A stretch of DNA of 63,385 nt, taken from positions 1 through 63,385 of the forward strand of contig CANGTR010000006.1 of NCBI GenBank assembly GCA_947456855.1, given 5' to 3'. Of this stretch, positions 34,455 to 45,300 are shown one piece after another (position 1 is the first letter of the stretch; each line of letters opens with the position of its first letter). The notes under the pieces were generated by a model. It searched no databases. It had not been told where the DNA came from and worked only from the letters and a program-made list of their open reading frames with translations. A program made the position numbers and the translations under genes. The DNA is from Sphingobacteriia bacterium (GTDB lineage: Bacteria; Bacteroidota; Bacteroidia; Chitinophagales; Chitinophagaceae).

Positions 34455-34667
34455 TTCACCGCCTTCGGCGTATGTTGGACTCTCCGCCTTCGGCGTAGTT
34501 GGATTGTCGGCTGCACTTCGTTACGCCGACTTCCAAGGAGGGGGCTTACACAAGCAAAAAGTTCTCACTTGCTTCGCAAGTAGGGACTTTTTATGCGCCC
34601 GTCCTGAAGCGAGCTTCGGCCGTGCCCATAAAAAAAGTCCCGCACTATGTGCAGAACTTTTTGCTTG
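34455..34667. repeat. GC-rich palindromic island behind tRNA-Leu
   Basis: This short GC-rich block in AT-rich DNA holds a 24-26 bp direct repeat, each copy with hairpin CGCC-TTC-GGCG (34460-34470 and 34485-34495), and a large imperfect palindrome. The arms CAAGCAAAAAGTTCT...GGGACTTTTTATG (34551-34595) recur inverted at 34627-34667, centred on GAAGC-GA-GCTTC (34605-34616). Each arm carries its own hairpin (ACTTGC-TTC-GCAAGT; GCAC-TAT-GTGC). Together with 34345-34454, which shows nothing clear, it fills the gap between the porin and tRNA genes. Confidence 0.8.
34630..34662 (-). terminator. Terminator of tRNA-Leu
   Basis: On the minus strand: AAAAAGT-tct-GCAC-ata-GTGC-ggg-ACTTTTT followed by further U, starting 6 bases after the tRNA 3' end. 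It is also one arm of the palindromic island. Confidence 0.75.
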
Positions 34668-34751
34668 TGCCCGAGACTGGATTCGAACCAGCACGCCGTT
34701 TCCAGCACCACCACCTCAAGGTGGCTTGTCTACCAATTTCAACACCCGGGC
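34668..34751 (-). tRNA. tRNA-Leu (anticodon GAG)
   Basis: An 84-base class II tRNA. Acceptor stem GCCCGGG/CTCGGGC has one G-U pair, with discriminator A at 34668. The anticodon arm is CCACC-TTGAGGT-GGTGG with GAG at 34717-34715, reading CUC and CUU. A variable arm follows, and the T loop is TTCGAAT. The 3' CCA is not encoded (CAA follows), so it must be added by a nucleotidyltransferase. It lies 41 bases after argS on the same strand. Confidence 0.95.
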
Positions 34752-34792
34752 AAATCAAAAACTATAAGAACTGCAATATTAGAAAATAATTA

Positions 34793-36583
34793 TTACATCC
34801 TTTCAGGTACTTTTATACCCAGTACATGCATGCCAGTTTTTATTACTTGAGCAGTTGAAATGGCCAACATCAATCGCAAGTTTTTCTTTTCATCGTTTTC
34901 TGCATTGGCAATAGAATGTTCATTGTAAAATGAGCTAAACAGTTTTGCTAAATTGTAAATATAAATGGCCACTTTAGAAGGATCCTGTTCATTGGCAGCA
35001 TCTTTTAATACAGCAGTAAATTGTTCCAACTCAATAGCCAATCCTTTCTCCAATGGCAGCAATGAAATGGTTGCAGTTGGAATTTCGATTATAGTGCTTG
35101 CATCTACATTGATCTTTCGAAGAATACTTTTTATTCTGGCATGTGTATATTGTATAAATGGCCCAGTAAATCCATGAAAATCGATGCTCTCTTCCGGATT
35201 AAATACCATTTTCTTTTTTGGATCTACGCGCAACAAGAAAAATTTCAATGCGCCTAAGCCCAATGTTTCATACAATTCAATTCTTTCACTTTCTGTAAAG
35301 TCGTTTACTTTACCCAATTCTTCTGTTTTCTGTTTGGCAATAGCAATCATTGCATCTACCAAATCATCTGCATCAACTACAGTTCCTTCTCGGCTTTTCA
35401 TTTTACCAGTTGGCAATTCAACCATTCCATAACTCAAATGAAATATGCCATCGGCAGATGGTAGTTGTAATTTTTGACAAATCAACTTCAATACTTTGAA
35501 ATGATAATTTTGTTCGTCGCCCACCACATAGATACTTTGATTGGCATTGAATTCTTTTTGTTTCTGTTCTGCTAAGCCAATATCCTGAGTGATATATACC
35601 GATGTGCCATCTTTTCTTTGTACTAATTTTTCATCCAATCCATCATTGGTTAAATCGATCCAAACAGATCCATCTTCTTTTTGATAAAAAACGTTTTGAG
35701 CCAATCCTTTTTCTACTAGTTCTTTTCCTAACAGATAAGTTTTGCTTTCGTAATATATTTTATCAAAATCAGTTCCAATCTTTGCATAAGTAACATCAAA
35801 ACCTTGATATACCCATTGATTCATTTTCTCCCAAAGCTCAATCACATCTGGCTTTCCTTCTTCCCAGTCAAACAACATTTGTTGAGCAGCCAATAGGATA
35901 GGAGCTTTTTTTTCAGCTTCTTCTTGTAAAATTCCATTTGCTTTTAATTGCTCTATTTGATGCTTATACTCATCATTGAATTTTACATAATAGTCTCCTA
36001 CAAAATGATCCCCTTTTTTATTGGTGCTTTCTGGTGTTGCGCCATTTGCAAATAATTGCCAGGCAATCATACTCTTACAAATATGTATTCCCCTATCGTT
36101 TACTATACAAGTTTTAACAACTTTGTTTCCAGTTATCTTTAATATTTCAGCAATACTTCTTCCCAAAAAATTATTTCTTAAATGTCCTAAGTGTAATGGT
36201 TTGTTGGTATTGGGAGAGGAATATTCTACCATTACGCTTAAGCCATTTTCAGGAGATGCACCAAATGATTGGTTGATATAATTGGTGGTTAAAAAATCAG
36301 CCCAAACAGCATTATTGATGCCAAGGTTTAAAAAACCTTTTACCACATTAAATGAGGTAAACAATTGTCCAAAATGTTCCAGCAAATAATTTCCCAGTTC
36401 ATTCCCAATAGCTTCTGGAGATTTTTTCAGTTCTTTTACAAATGCAAACAGCACCACTGTATAATCGCCTTCAAATTCTGGTTTGGTTAGATTAACTAAA
36501 ATCGATTCTGATTGAACAGTCTGATTGTATAAAGCAAGTATGCTTGAAGCTGTTGCTGATTTTATTTGTTGTGTAACACCCAT
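34793..36583 (-). CDS. argS: Arginine-tRNA ligase
   Basis: Charges tRNA-Arg. The 596-residue class I enzyme has an N-terminal additional domain (1-110), the HIGH-equivalent PLHLGHLRNN (about residues 133-142), the Rossmann core with VNDRGIHICKSM, a KMSKS-equivalent GKMKSREGTVVD, HARIKSIL, and a C-terminal DALR anticodon-binding domain ending in the conserved GIKVPERM. A full-consensus promoter lies 22 bases upstream of the start codon. The tRNA-Leu gene is 41 bases past the stop. Confidence 0.97.
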   Translation of the reverse strand: MGVTQQIKSATASSILALYNQTVQSESILVNLTKPEFEGDYTVVLFAFVKELKKSPEAIGNELGNYLLEHFGQLFTSFNVVKGFLNLGINNAVWADFLTTNYINQSFGASPENGLSVMVEYSSPNTNKPLHLGHLRNNFLGRSIAEILKITGNKVVKTCIVNDRGIHICKSMIAWQLFANGATPESTNKKGDHFVGDYYVKFNDEYKHQIEQLKANGILQEEAEKKAPILLAAQQMLFDWEEGKPDVIELWEKMNQWVYQGFDVTYAKIGTDFDKIYYESKTYLLGKELVEKGLAQNVFYQKEDGSVWIDLTNDGLDEKLVQRKDGTSVYITQDIGLAEQKQKEFNANQSIYVVGDEQNYHFKVLKLICQKLQLPSADGIFHLSYGMVELPTGKMKSREGTVVDADDLVDAMIAIAKQKTEELGKVNDFTESERIELYETLGLGALKFFLLRVDPKKKMVFNPEESIDFHGFTGPFIQYTHARIKSILRKINVDASTIIEIPTATISLLPLEKGLAIELEQFTAVLKDAANEQDPSKVAIYIYNLAKLFSSFYNEHSIANAENDEKKNLRLMLAISTAQVIKTGMHVLGIKVPERM

Positions 36584-36605
36584 ATTGAAACTCGATTTCG
36601 GGTGA

Positions 36606-36637
36606 CAAAACTAACTATTTAAGCGCTACCTTCGCAA
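36606..36637 (-). promoter_or_regulatory. Promoter of argS
   Basis: On the minus strand: TTG (36637-36635), 21 bases, TAGTTTTG (36613-36606). The plus strand carries TACCTTCG (36627-36634), a one-mismatch -7 box for the divergent GtrA gene, so the two promoters overlap. Confidence 0.7.
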
Positions 36638-36643
36638 TCCGTT

Positions 36644-37141
36644 ATGCAAAAGCTGCATTTTTTTGTTCGTAATTTGATTCTTCAAACGGTTGATTTCTTT
36701 TATCCACTGTTTCGCCGCTTCATGCCCTTACAAACTTTCAGGTATGCTGCATGTGGTGGATTTAATACGGTTTTAGACATTGGCTTATTTTTTATGGCTT
36801 ATAATTTTATTTTAATTAAACAGCCAGTTGATATTGGTCAATTAACCATTGGGGCACATATAGCCTCCTTTCTAATGAGCTTTTTAATCACCTTTCCAAT
36901 TGGCTTCTATCTAAGCAGATACGTTGTGTTTCAAGAAACCAAAGTGGCTAAAACCCAACAATTGGGTAAATACTTCATGGTAGTATTAAGTTGTTTGGTG
37001 CTTAATTATTTGTTCCTGAAAGTTTTTGTTGATGTGATTGGATGGTATCCTACACCTTCTAAAATTGCAACCACTTTTTTTGTAGTTGCATTCTCGTATT
37101 TTTCTCAAAAAAACTTTACGTTTAAATCAGTTAAGCAGTAA
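36644..37141 (+). CDS. GtrA-like family membrane protein
   Basis: A 165-residue inner-membrane protein with four hydrophobic helices. The GtrA pattern is clear: FRYAACGGFNTVLDIGLFFMAYNF opens the domain, followed by HIASFLMSFLITFPIGFYLSRYVVF and FFVVAFSYFSQKNFTFK at the end. GtrA proteins take part in moving polyprenyl-linked sugars across the membrane for cell-surface polysaccharides. No glycosyltransferase is adjacent. The 211 bases to dnaK (37142-37352) contain only weak hairpins and no recognisable heat-shock element. Confidence 0.88.
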   Translation: MQKLHFFVRNLILQTVDFFYPLFRRFMPLQTFRYAACGGFNTVLDIGLFFMAYNFILIKQPVDIGQLTIGAHIASFLMSFLITFPIGFYLSRYVVFQETKVAKTQQLGKYFMVVLSCLVLNYLFLKVFVDVIGWYPTPSKIATTFFVVAFSYFSQKNFTFKSVKQ

Positions 37142-37352
37142 TAATAATTGGCAAATCATCCTTTTTCCTTGAGATCTTGGTAAAAGGATCTGCTTTAAAA
37201 ATTGCTAAAATGACCCATTTTGGTGTGTAAAAGACCTTAGTTACCTACAAAATGGCTTGAAAAAACAACAATAAACTAAGATTATGACATTATTTCATTG
37301 AACCAGCAGATGGCATAATCATTGACATATTGCTTTTAGAAAAATTTAAAAT

Positions 37353-39260
37353 ATGGGAAAGATAATTGGAATTGACCTCGGAACCACCAACAGTTGTGTT
37401 TCTGTAATGGAAGGAAACGAGCCAGTAGTTATAGCTAATGACGAAGGCCGTAGAACTACACCATCTGTAGTGGCGTTTTTGAAGAATGGCGAACGCAAAG
37501 TGGGTGATCCTGCAAAGCGTCAAGCTATTACCAATCCTCAAAATACCATTACCAGCGTTAAACGTTTCATGGGTCGTCAGTTTGATGAAGTAACTGAAGA
37601 AATTAGTCACTGGAGTTATAAAGTTGCCAAAGGCGATAATAACACAGTAAGGGTAGCGATAGACGATCGTTTATATACACCACAAGAAATTTCTGCGATG
37701 ATTTTGCAGAAAATGAAAAAAACAGCAGAAGATTATTTGGGCCAAGAAGTTACAGAAGCAGTTATTACTGTTCCTGCTTATTTTAACGATGCTCAACGTC
37801 AAGCAACCAAAGAAGCTGGTGAAATCGCCGGATTGAATGTAAGAAGAATTGTAAATGAGCCAACTGCTGCGGCATTGGCTTATGGATTGGATAAAAAACA
37901 TGCAGACCAAAAAATTGCAGTATTCGATTTGGGTGGTGGTACTTTTGATATTTCTATCCTAGAATTGGGAGATGGTGTATTCGAAGTAAAATCTACCAAT
38001 GGTGATACCCATTTAGGTGGAGATGATTTTGATAAAGTGATCATGGATTGGTTGGCTGAAGAATTCAAAAACCAAGAAGCAATTGATCTTCGCAAAGATC
38101 CAATGGCTTTGCAGCGTTTAAAAGAAGCTGCTGAAAAAGCAAAAGTAGAATTGAGCTCATCTGCTGAAACAGAAATCAATCTTCCTTATGTTACTGCAGT
38201 TGATGGAGTGCCAAAGCACTTAGTGGTAAAATTAACGCGCGCTAAATTTGAACAATTATCGGATAACTTATTTGCACGTTGTTTGAAGCCATGTGAAGCT
38301 GCTTTAAAAGATGCAGGTTACTCTATTTCAGAAATTGACGAAATCATTTTAGTAGGAGGTTCAACTCGTATTCCTAAAGTACAAGAAATAGTAGAAAAAT
38401 TCTTTGGTAAAAAACCAAATAAAGGAGTAAACCCTGATGAAGTGGTTGCAGTTGGTGCGGCTATTCAAGGTGCTGTTTTATCTGGTGAAATTAAAGATGT
38501 ATTGTTATTGGACGTAACTCCTTTAAGCCTTGGTATCGAAACCATGGGTGGAGTAATGACTACCATGATAGCATCTAATACAACTATTCCTACCAAGAAA
38601 ACAGAAGTATATTCTACAGCTAGCGATAATCAACCTGGTGTACAAATCCATGTATTACAAGGTGAGCGTCCGATGGCTACACAGAACAAGAGTTTAGGCA
38701 TGTTTAATTTAGATGGAATTCCTCCATCTCCAAGAGGTGTACCTCAAATTGAAGTTACTTTTGATATTGATGCCAATGGTATGTTGCATGTTAGTGCAAA
38801 AGACAAGGGTACTGGTAAAGAACAAAAAATTCGCATCGAAGCTGGTAGTGGTTTAAGCAAAGAAGAAGTAGAGAAAATGAAAGCCGAAGCTAAAGCCAAT
38901 GAAGCAACCGATAAAGAAGCCAGAGAGCGAGTAGAAAAAATCAATCAAGCAGATAGTTTAATATTCCAAACCGAGAAGCAATTCAAAGAATTTGGAGATA
39001 AAATTCCTGCTGATAAAAAAGGAGCAATCGAAACTGCTTTAACTAACTTGAAAGAAGCACATAAGAATCAGGATATTCCAGCAATTGATGCTGCAATGAC
39101 CGAGATGAATACTGCTTGGACTGCAGCTAGCGAAGACATCTACAAAGCTCAACAAGAGTCTGGTGCACAACCAGGAGCTGAACAAGCTGGCCCTCAACAA
39201 AATGCTCAACCAACCAATAATGATTCGGTTGAAGACGCACAGTTTGAAGAAGTAAAATAA
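37353..39260 (+). CDS. dnaK: Chaperone protein DnaK (Hsp70)
   Basis: ATP-driven folding chaperone. The 635-residue length is normal. ATPase domain: [71 protein letters not shown]. The linker [15 protein letters not shown] leads into the substrate-binding domain, then a helical lid and the acidic end DAQFEEVK. No grpE or dnaJ is adjacent; the gene stands alone with its own terminator. A DnaJ-domain membrane protein is encoded at 51.4 kb. Confidence 0.98.
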   Translation: MGKIIGIDLGTTNSCVSVMEGNEPVVIANDEGRRTTPSVVAFLKNGERKVGDPAKRQAITNPQNTITSVKRFMGRQFDEVTEEISHWSYKVAKGDNNTVRVAIDDRLYTPQEISAMILQKMKKTAEDYLGQEVTEAVITVPAYFNDAQRQATKEAGEIAGLNVRRIVNEPTAAALAYGLDKKHADQKIAVFDLGGGTFDISILELGDGVFEVKSTNGDTHLGGDDFDKVIMDWLAEEFKNQEAIDLRKDPMALQRLKEAAEKAKVELSSSAETEINLPYVTAVDGVPKHLVVKLTRAKFEQLSDNLFARCLKPCEAALKDAGYSISEIDEIILVGGSTRIPKVQEIVEKFFGKKPNKGVNPDEVVAVGAAIQGAVLSGEIKDVLLLDVTPLSLGIETMGGVMTTMIASNTTIPTKKTEVYSTASDNQPGVQIHVLQGERPMATQNKSLGMFNLDGIPPSPRGVPQIEVTFDIDANGMLHVSAKDKGTGKEQKIRIEAGSGLSKEEVEKMKAEAKANEATDKEARERVEKINQADSLIFQTEKQFKEFGDKIPADKKGAIETALTNLKEAHKNQDIPAIDAAMTEMNTAWTAASEDIYKAQQESGAQPGAEQAGPQQNAQPTNNDSVEDAQFEEVK

Positions 39261-39282
39261 AGTTAAAAAACAATACCAGAAG

Positions 39283-39313
39283 CCGTCTCATAAATATATG
39301 AGGCGGTTTTTTT
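39283..39313 (+). terminator. Intrinsic terminator of dnaK
   Basis: CCGTCTCAT (39283-39291) pairs with ATGAGGCGG (39298-39306, one T-G pair), followed by seven T. Confidence 0.88.
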
Positions 39314-39356
39314 GTTAGTAGATTTTTAAAAGCGTGCTGTTGGCTTTTTAACGAAA

Positions 39357-41297
39357 TTATCGAATAATAACAGTGCCCAGTTGTTTGGTGATTTCTCTTT
39401 CAAATTCTTTGAGTTGCTTGTGTAATTCTATCAGTTTGATTTGTTCTTCATAACTCGCGTGCTCCATATCTCTTTGGTTATCATCAAACATTTTTTTAAG
39501 CTTTCTCAGTTTAAAATAATTCATACTCATGATGGCATCATTTATAGAAGTATCTCTATTCAAGATTTTCATGCCCTCCATAATTTCATCCCAACGAAGG
39601 CTAAGTTCGAAAGGAAACATGGTAATATTGGTAATGGTATTTCTAATGAATTCATCATCGTGATACAACATGGTTTTAGAGGTTGGTTCTAATCCTTTAT
39701 TGTACCAGTCTTTATACACATGCATCAATTGTTCCAATTGTGTATTTTCAAATTGAAAATGTTCCATCTCATTAAATATATATGCTGCGATGGTAATGGA
39801 GTCATCAAATGGTTTTAATCCGTGATCCAGTAAAACCCTTAAAATATTTTTTTCATATTGTTCATCTTGTTGTAATAGGGTAGCCGTATCATCCCATTCC
39901 GGATTGTTTTGTGCGGAACCTAATTGGGCATCCTGTTGAATAAAATTGGCTTCTTCAAAAGGCAATTTCTTTTCGTCTTTTACAATTTTATCACGCTTGT
40001 ATTTATTCACCAAATTGGTGAATCCTGTTTCATCTATTTTTAAAATGGAAGAACATTGCTTGATATAATCTTGTTGCTTGGTAAAATCTTCTGCCTTGTT
40101 TATTTTACTAAGTGTTTCAGCAATTTGATTAACGATGCCGCTTTTTTTATTGACATCATTTCCTGCTTCCTGCAACAATACTTCTAACTGAAAAAGAATA
40201 AAATCTTTTTTAGAAGCAGCAATGAATTGATTGAAGGCAGTAGCGCCCACTTTATTTACATAACTATCTGGATCTTCATTGTCTGGAATCAATACCAGCC
40301 TTACGTTCAAACTTTCTTCTATGGCTAAATCCAATCCACGAAGCGCAGCTTTAACTCCAGCGCTATCGCCATCATATATAATGGTAAGGTTATTGGTGTA
40401 TTTCTTAATTAAACGAAGTTGTTCTACCGTTAGCGAAGTGCCTCCACTTGCCACTACATTTTCTATTCCTGCTTGATGCAAGCTTACCACATCAGTATAA
40501 CCTTCTACCAATAAACACTCATCTGCTTTATCAATTGCTAAACGCGCAAAATAGGAGCCATACAATATTTTACTCTTACTATATACTTCGTTCTCAGGGG
40601 TGTTGATGTATTTTGGCCCACGATCCGATTTGCCAATTACCCTTGCTCCAAAACCAATTACTTTTCCGCTGTTGTTATGAATGGGAAAAATAATTCTTGA
40701 GCGATAGTTATCTACCAATTCATTATTGCGATTGGCTACTAATCCTGTTTTTGGAAGCAGTTCAGGATTGAATTGATTTTTTAATAATGATTGGGTTAAT
40801 GCATCTCTTGATTCGGGATTGTAACCAATTTGAAACTTTCGAATCACTTCTTCTCTAAATCCACGTTCTTTTAAATAGGAGAGCGCAATATTATTGCCTT
40901 CTTCTGTTTCAAATAATTGTTGGGTAAAAAATTGTTGCGCAAAATGATTAATGGCATGTAAACTATCGGCAATTTGAATTTGCTGAACCTGCTCAGCGGT
41001 TTTCTGCGTTTCTTCAACTTCTATATTGTATCGCTCTGCTAACCATTTTAATGCTTCAACATAAGAATATTTCTCGTGCTCCATTAAAAAGGTGATGGTA
41101 TTGCCACTTTTGCCACAACCAAAACATTTATAGATTTCTTTTGCTGGGGAAACGGTGAAAGAGGGTGATTTTTCTCCGTGAAATGGGCATAAGCCCAAAT
41201 AATTGGTGCCTCTTTTTTTAAGTTTTACGAATTCACCCACCACATCAATGATGTCGATTCTATTGGTAATCTGCTGTATGGTATTTGGTGTAATCAT
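39357..41297 (-). CDS. dnaG: DNA primase
   Basis: Makes RNA primers at the replication fork. The 646-residue protein has an N-terminal CHC2 zinc domain (LCPFHGEKSPSF, KCFGCGKSG; about residues 36-62), the catalytic core with FGARVIGKSDRGPKYINTPE, and a TOPRIM domain with LVEGYTDVVSLHQAGIENVVASGGTSL and IIYDGDSAG. The C-terminal DnaB-interacting part (about 430-646) is helical and divergent, including a Gln/Asp-rich stretch near 445-475. It is convergent with dnaK and not in the rpsU-dnaG-rpoD arrangement of other phyla. Confidence 0.96.
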   Translation of the reverse strand: MITPNTIQQITNRIDIIDVVGEFVKLKKRGTNYLGLCPFHGEKSPSFTVSPAKEIYKCFGCGKSGNTITFLMEHEKYSYVEALKWLAERYNIEVEETQKTAEQVQQIQIADSLHAINHFAQQFFTQQLFETEEGNNIALSYLKERGFREEVIRKFQIGYNPESRDALTQSLLKNQFNPELLPKTGLVANRNNELVDNYRSRIIFPIHNNSGKVIGFGARVIGKSDRGPKYINTPENEVYSKSKILYGSYFARLAIDKADECLLVEGYTDVVSLHQAGIENVVASGGTSLTVEQLRLIKKYTNNLTIIYDGDSAGVKAALRGLDLAIEESLNVRLVLIPDNEDPDSYVNKVGATAFNQFIAASKKDFILFQLEVLLQEAGNDVNKKSGIVNQIAETLSKINKAEDFTKQQDYIKQCSSILKIDETGFTNLVNKYKRDKIVKDEKKLPFEEANFIQQDAQLGSAQNNPEWDDTATLLQQDEQYEKNILRVLLDHGLKPFDDSITIAAYIFNEMEHFQFENTQLEQLMHVYKDWYNKGLEPTSKTMLYHDDEFIRNTITNITMFPFELSLRWDEIMEGMKILNRDTSINDAIMSMNYFKLRKLKKMFDDNQRDMEHASYEEQIKLIELHKQLKEFEREITKQLGTVIIR

Positions 41298-41393
41298 TTA
41301 CTATTGCTGGACTGCTAAATTAAGATTTAATCCATCAACGGCTCAAAAAATAAAATATTTCTACTTTTTTAATCAAACTATTTACTTTTAAGG

Positions 41394-42140
41394 ATGCTTA
41401 AAAGAGAAAGACAGGCCTATATCATTCAACAGATTAATATCCACAACAAGGTATTATCGGCTGATTTGGGCAATCAATTAGAAGTTTCAGAAGATACCAT
41501 TCGTAGGGATTTACAAGAGTTGGCCGAGGAAGGAAAACTGATTAAAGTGCATGGTGGCGCTTTGGCCAATTCGTTTCATTTTACCATTGAGTCTAAAAAT
41601 GTGTACAATCTTTCTGCTAAGCAGATTATTGCAAGAAAAGCCATTGAACATATCAAAGATGGGATGCTAATTGTTATTTCAGGTGGTACAACCATGCGGG
41701 AATTGGTAAAATTATTGCCACCTCAATTAAATGCCACATTTGTAACAGCCAATGTGCCCATCGCATTAGAACTCTTAGAACATCCAAATGTTGAAGTGAT
41801 TTTTTTAGGCAATAAATTACTCAAAAGTGCTCAAATGGCAGTAGGCGCAGAAGTGGTTCAACGTTTGTCTCAAATACGGGCCGACCTTTGTTTATTGGGA
41901 ACCAATAGCATTGATCCGGTATATGGTATCACCGATTTAGAATGGGAGATTATTGAAGTAAAAAAAGCCATGATTGCCTGTTCCAAAAAGGTTATTTCCT
42001 TGGCTATTTCCGAAAAATTAAATACGATACAGCATTTGCAAGTTTGCACTTTGGATAAAATTGATGTGTTGATCACTGAATTAGAGCCTATTGATGATAA
42101 ATTAACCCTATTCAATACTTTAAATATATCATTGATCTAG
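41394..42140 (+). CDS. DeoR-family transcriptional regulator
   Basis: A 248-residue repressor type. The N-terminal helix-turn-helix (about 6-57) is VLSADLGNQLEVSEDTIRRDLQELAEEGKLIKVHGGAL, the DeoR signature. The sensor domain (75-235) has VISGGTTMRELVKLLP, VTANVPIALELL, AQMAVGAEVV and LLGTNSID, as in phosphosugar-binding DeoR proteins. It is immediately upstream of the SusC gene (164 bases, same strand), so control of the SusCD locus by a phosphorylated sugar is a reasonable inference. I could not identify a clear operator. Confidence 0.9.
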   Translation: MLKRERQAYIIQQINIHNKVLSADLGNQLEVSEDTIRRDLQELAEEGKLIKVHGGALANSFHFTIESKNVYNLSAKQIIARKAIEHIKDGMLIVISGGTTMRELVKLLPPQLNATFVTANVPIALELLEHPNVEVIFLGNKLLKSAQMAVGAEVVQRLSQIRADLCLLGTNSIDPVYGITDLEWEIIEVKKAMIACSKKVISLAISEKLNTIQHLQVCTLDKIDVLITELEPIDDKLTLFNTLNISLI

Positions 42141-42304
42141 TGTGCATCACCATGCTTTAATATATGCGTTTTTATGCATTTTTTTGCGGAAAAAAAAATA
42201 ATTTTAACATTCAGTTATTTATACCGTTATTTGACTTAGAATTTACAATACTTTCAAAATTTGCTGCTCTTTGCGGTTTTGAGTATTATTAAAAAAAACT
42301 AACT

Positions 42305-45300
42305 ATGAGAAAACTTGCTTACTTATTAAGTCTTGTTTGCTTTCTACTATTTTCGTTTTGTCTAACACCAATTTTTGGTCAAGTAAAGACAATCAGTGGA
42401 ACTGTAATAGCAGATGAAGATGCTTCACCTTTAATTGGCGTAACAGTAACCAACAAAACCACCAATAAAAGAACACAAACCAACCAAGCTGGTTACTTCA
42501 GTATTGCAGCTGAGAAAGGTAACCGTATTACTTTTTCTTATGCTGGTTACGCAAATAAGGAAATAGAAGTTTCAGACAATCAAAACGTAAGTGTTAAATT
42601 AAGCACAAGCGAATCAGAACTTGGGGGTGTAGTAGTAACTGCATATGGAATTAAAAAAAATAAAAGAGACCTTACATACCAAGCAATTTCTGTAAGCGGA
42701 GATGAAATCGCTTCTACAAAGAGAGATAATTTTATTAATTCTCTTGCCGGAAGAATTCCTGGTGCAATGATTACTTCAACAACTGGTATGCCAGGTGCAT
42801 CTTCAAGTATCATCCTAAGAGGGCCAACCTCAATTGATGGAACCAACCAGCCAATTTTTGTAGTGGATGGATTAATTGTTGACAATAGTTCAATGGAAAG
42901 TCAAGATCGTTTGCCGGGCGGTAATGCCAATAGAAATAACGACTTCGGAAACAGGGGTATGGATATAAATCCTGAAGATATTGATAATGTTACTGTTTTA
43001 AAAGGGCCGGAAGCAACTGCCTTATATGGTTCAGATGGAAGCAATGGAGCCATTATTATTACTACTAAAAAAGGAACTAAGGGCAGGTCTACTGTCTCCT
43101 ACAACAATTCATTTAGATTCGATGTAGTGAATAGGTTGCCACAAATGCAATCCGTTTTTGATCAAGGAAGTTTAGGGGTTACGTCTCCTGTTGTTAGAAC
43201 CTATTTTGGACAAAAAATACCTGATGGAACACCCATTTATGATAACATTAGAAATTTTTTCCAAACTGGTAGAACTCAAATTCATAATCTATCTATTGAT
43301 GGTGGATCAGATGTTTCAACTTATCGCTTTACAGCAGGTATCTACAATAACGAAGGTGTTGTACCAACAACGGGTTTTAAGCGATATAATTTTAGACTCA
43401 ATACAACTTATAAGTTGAGCTCTAAATTTAATGTTACAACAAGTATGGCCTATACTAATTCTAGAACGGATAAAGCTTTAAAAGGCAGTGGCGGATTTTT
43501 GATTAGTTTATTAACTTGGCCTTTGGATGATGATATTCGCGTTTATTTAAACCCTGATGGAACTAGAAGAACAATTAGAAATGATGGTTCTTTGGTAGAA
43601 GATGACAATCCATTTTTTGATGTCAATAATAATAAAAACTATGATATCAACGACCGTTTAAATGGTAATTTTCAAATGAGCTATGATCCTGCAAAATGGA
43701 TCAATCTTACTGCCATCATGGGAGTAGATTACTATGCTGGAAAAGGGGTTTTATTTTCTCATCCTCAAGGAAATTTAGGTAGAGGAACCAACGGTAATAT
43801 AACTGAGTGGAGACAACAACAGCGTTTGTTGAATGGTACCTATAGGGCCACATTAAAAAAGAAATTAGGAAACGTAAATAACACATTGATTGCTGCATTT
43901 ACATTTGACTCTAGAAAAGAAGAGGTAAGTGGAACTAGAGGAGAACGTTTATTTGATCCTACATTTCTTAGTTTAAACAATACAGATCCACTCACTGTGT
44001 CTACAACTACCACAAATGTCAATTTTAATAGAATGGGTGCCTTTTTGAATTATACGGGTACTTTCAAGAATTTTTGGACATTTACTTTATCTGGAAGGAT
44101 GGATGGAAGTAGTAGATTAATCGATCCATTAAATTATAACACATCCGATGCATTGTATTATTATTATAGTGCTGGTACCAATTTAATACTTACTGATTTA
44201 TTCAGTTTACCAAAAGTGATCAATTTCGCTAAACTTAGATTGAGTTATGCAACAACAGGAAGAGATCCTAGTGCACCATATGTAAAAGCAAGAAGATTTG
44301 TACAATCAAATACCAATGGAGGAGGATTTCAGCCAAATGTAACACAGGGGAACCCTGATTTAAGACCTGAATTTGGTAAAAATTTAGAAATTGGAACGGA
44401 GATTAAATTGCTAAAAGGTAGAATAGGAATTGATTTTGCTTATTATGATCAAAAAGTAACAGATCAATTGATTTCTCCTAGGCTTTCGTATGCATCAGGA
44501 GCCATATTACAATGGATCAATGGAGGAGATGTAACCAATCGTGGGGTTGAATTACAAATTACAGGAACGCCGATAAAGTCTAAAAACTTTAATTGGAATA
44601 CCACCATCAACTTTGCACGCAATAGAAATAAAATCTTAAGAATGCCTGCAGGTTTACCGCAGTTTTATAATTCTGATACATGGGGTTATGGAACAGTAAG
44701 AAATATTTCTCAAGAAGGGGGCAATATTTTTCAATTGGCGGGTAACCGATTCGATAGAAACAGCAATGGAGATTTATTGATTTCTCCAACAAGTGGTCTT
44801 CCTTTGAGAATTACTGGTTCTGGTATTGCTACTGGAGCTTACACACTGATTGGTGATAGACAACCTGATTTCACCATGGGATTATTGAATGCCTTTACTT
44901 ACAAAAATTGGTCATTTAGCTTTTTATTGGATATTAGGAAAGGTGGAGATGTGTTTAATGGTACCGAACATTTATTATACACGAGAGGCATGAGCAGAAG
45001 AACTTTAGATAGAGAAACACCTAGAGTGATCAAAGGTGTTTTAGCTGATGGATTACAAAATACTGCAAATCCTACTCCCAATACAATTGTTATAAATCCT
45101 TTATTTAGAAGTGATTATTACCAATCTGGAAGTATTGAAGAAGATTTTATCGAAAGAGATATCAACTGGTTAAGAATGCGTGATATGACTTTATCATATA
45201 AACTTCCAGCTTCTTTGTTAAAGAGACAAAGAGTATTAAAAAATGCAAGTGTTTTCTTTACAGTAACAGATGCTTTTATGATTACCAATTATACCGGAGC

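Noticed and set aside
34499..34850. Open frames of 67-96 residues over the tRNA region
   Set aside because: They read antisense through tRNA-Leu and the palindromic island; the tRNA fold explains the sequence.
37142..37352. Heat-shock operator or riboswitch before dnaK
   Set aside because: Only weak hairpins (for example AAAATG/CATTTT) and no recognisable CIRCE or sigma-32-type element.
37290..37610. Open frame antisense to the dnaK start
   Set aside because: Shadow of dnaK with no family resemblance and unlikely composition.
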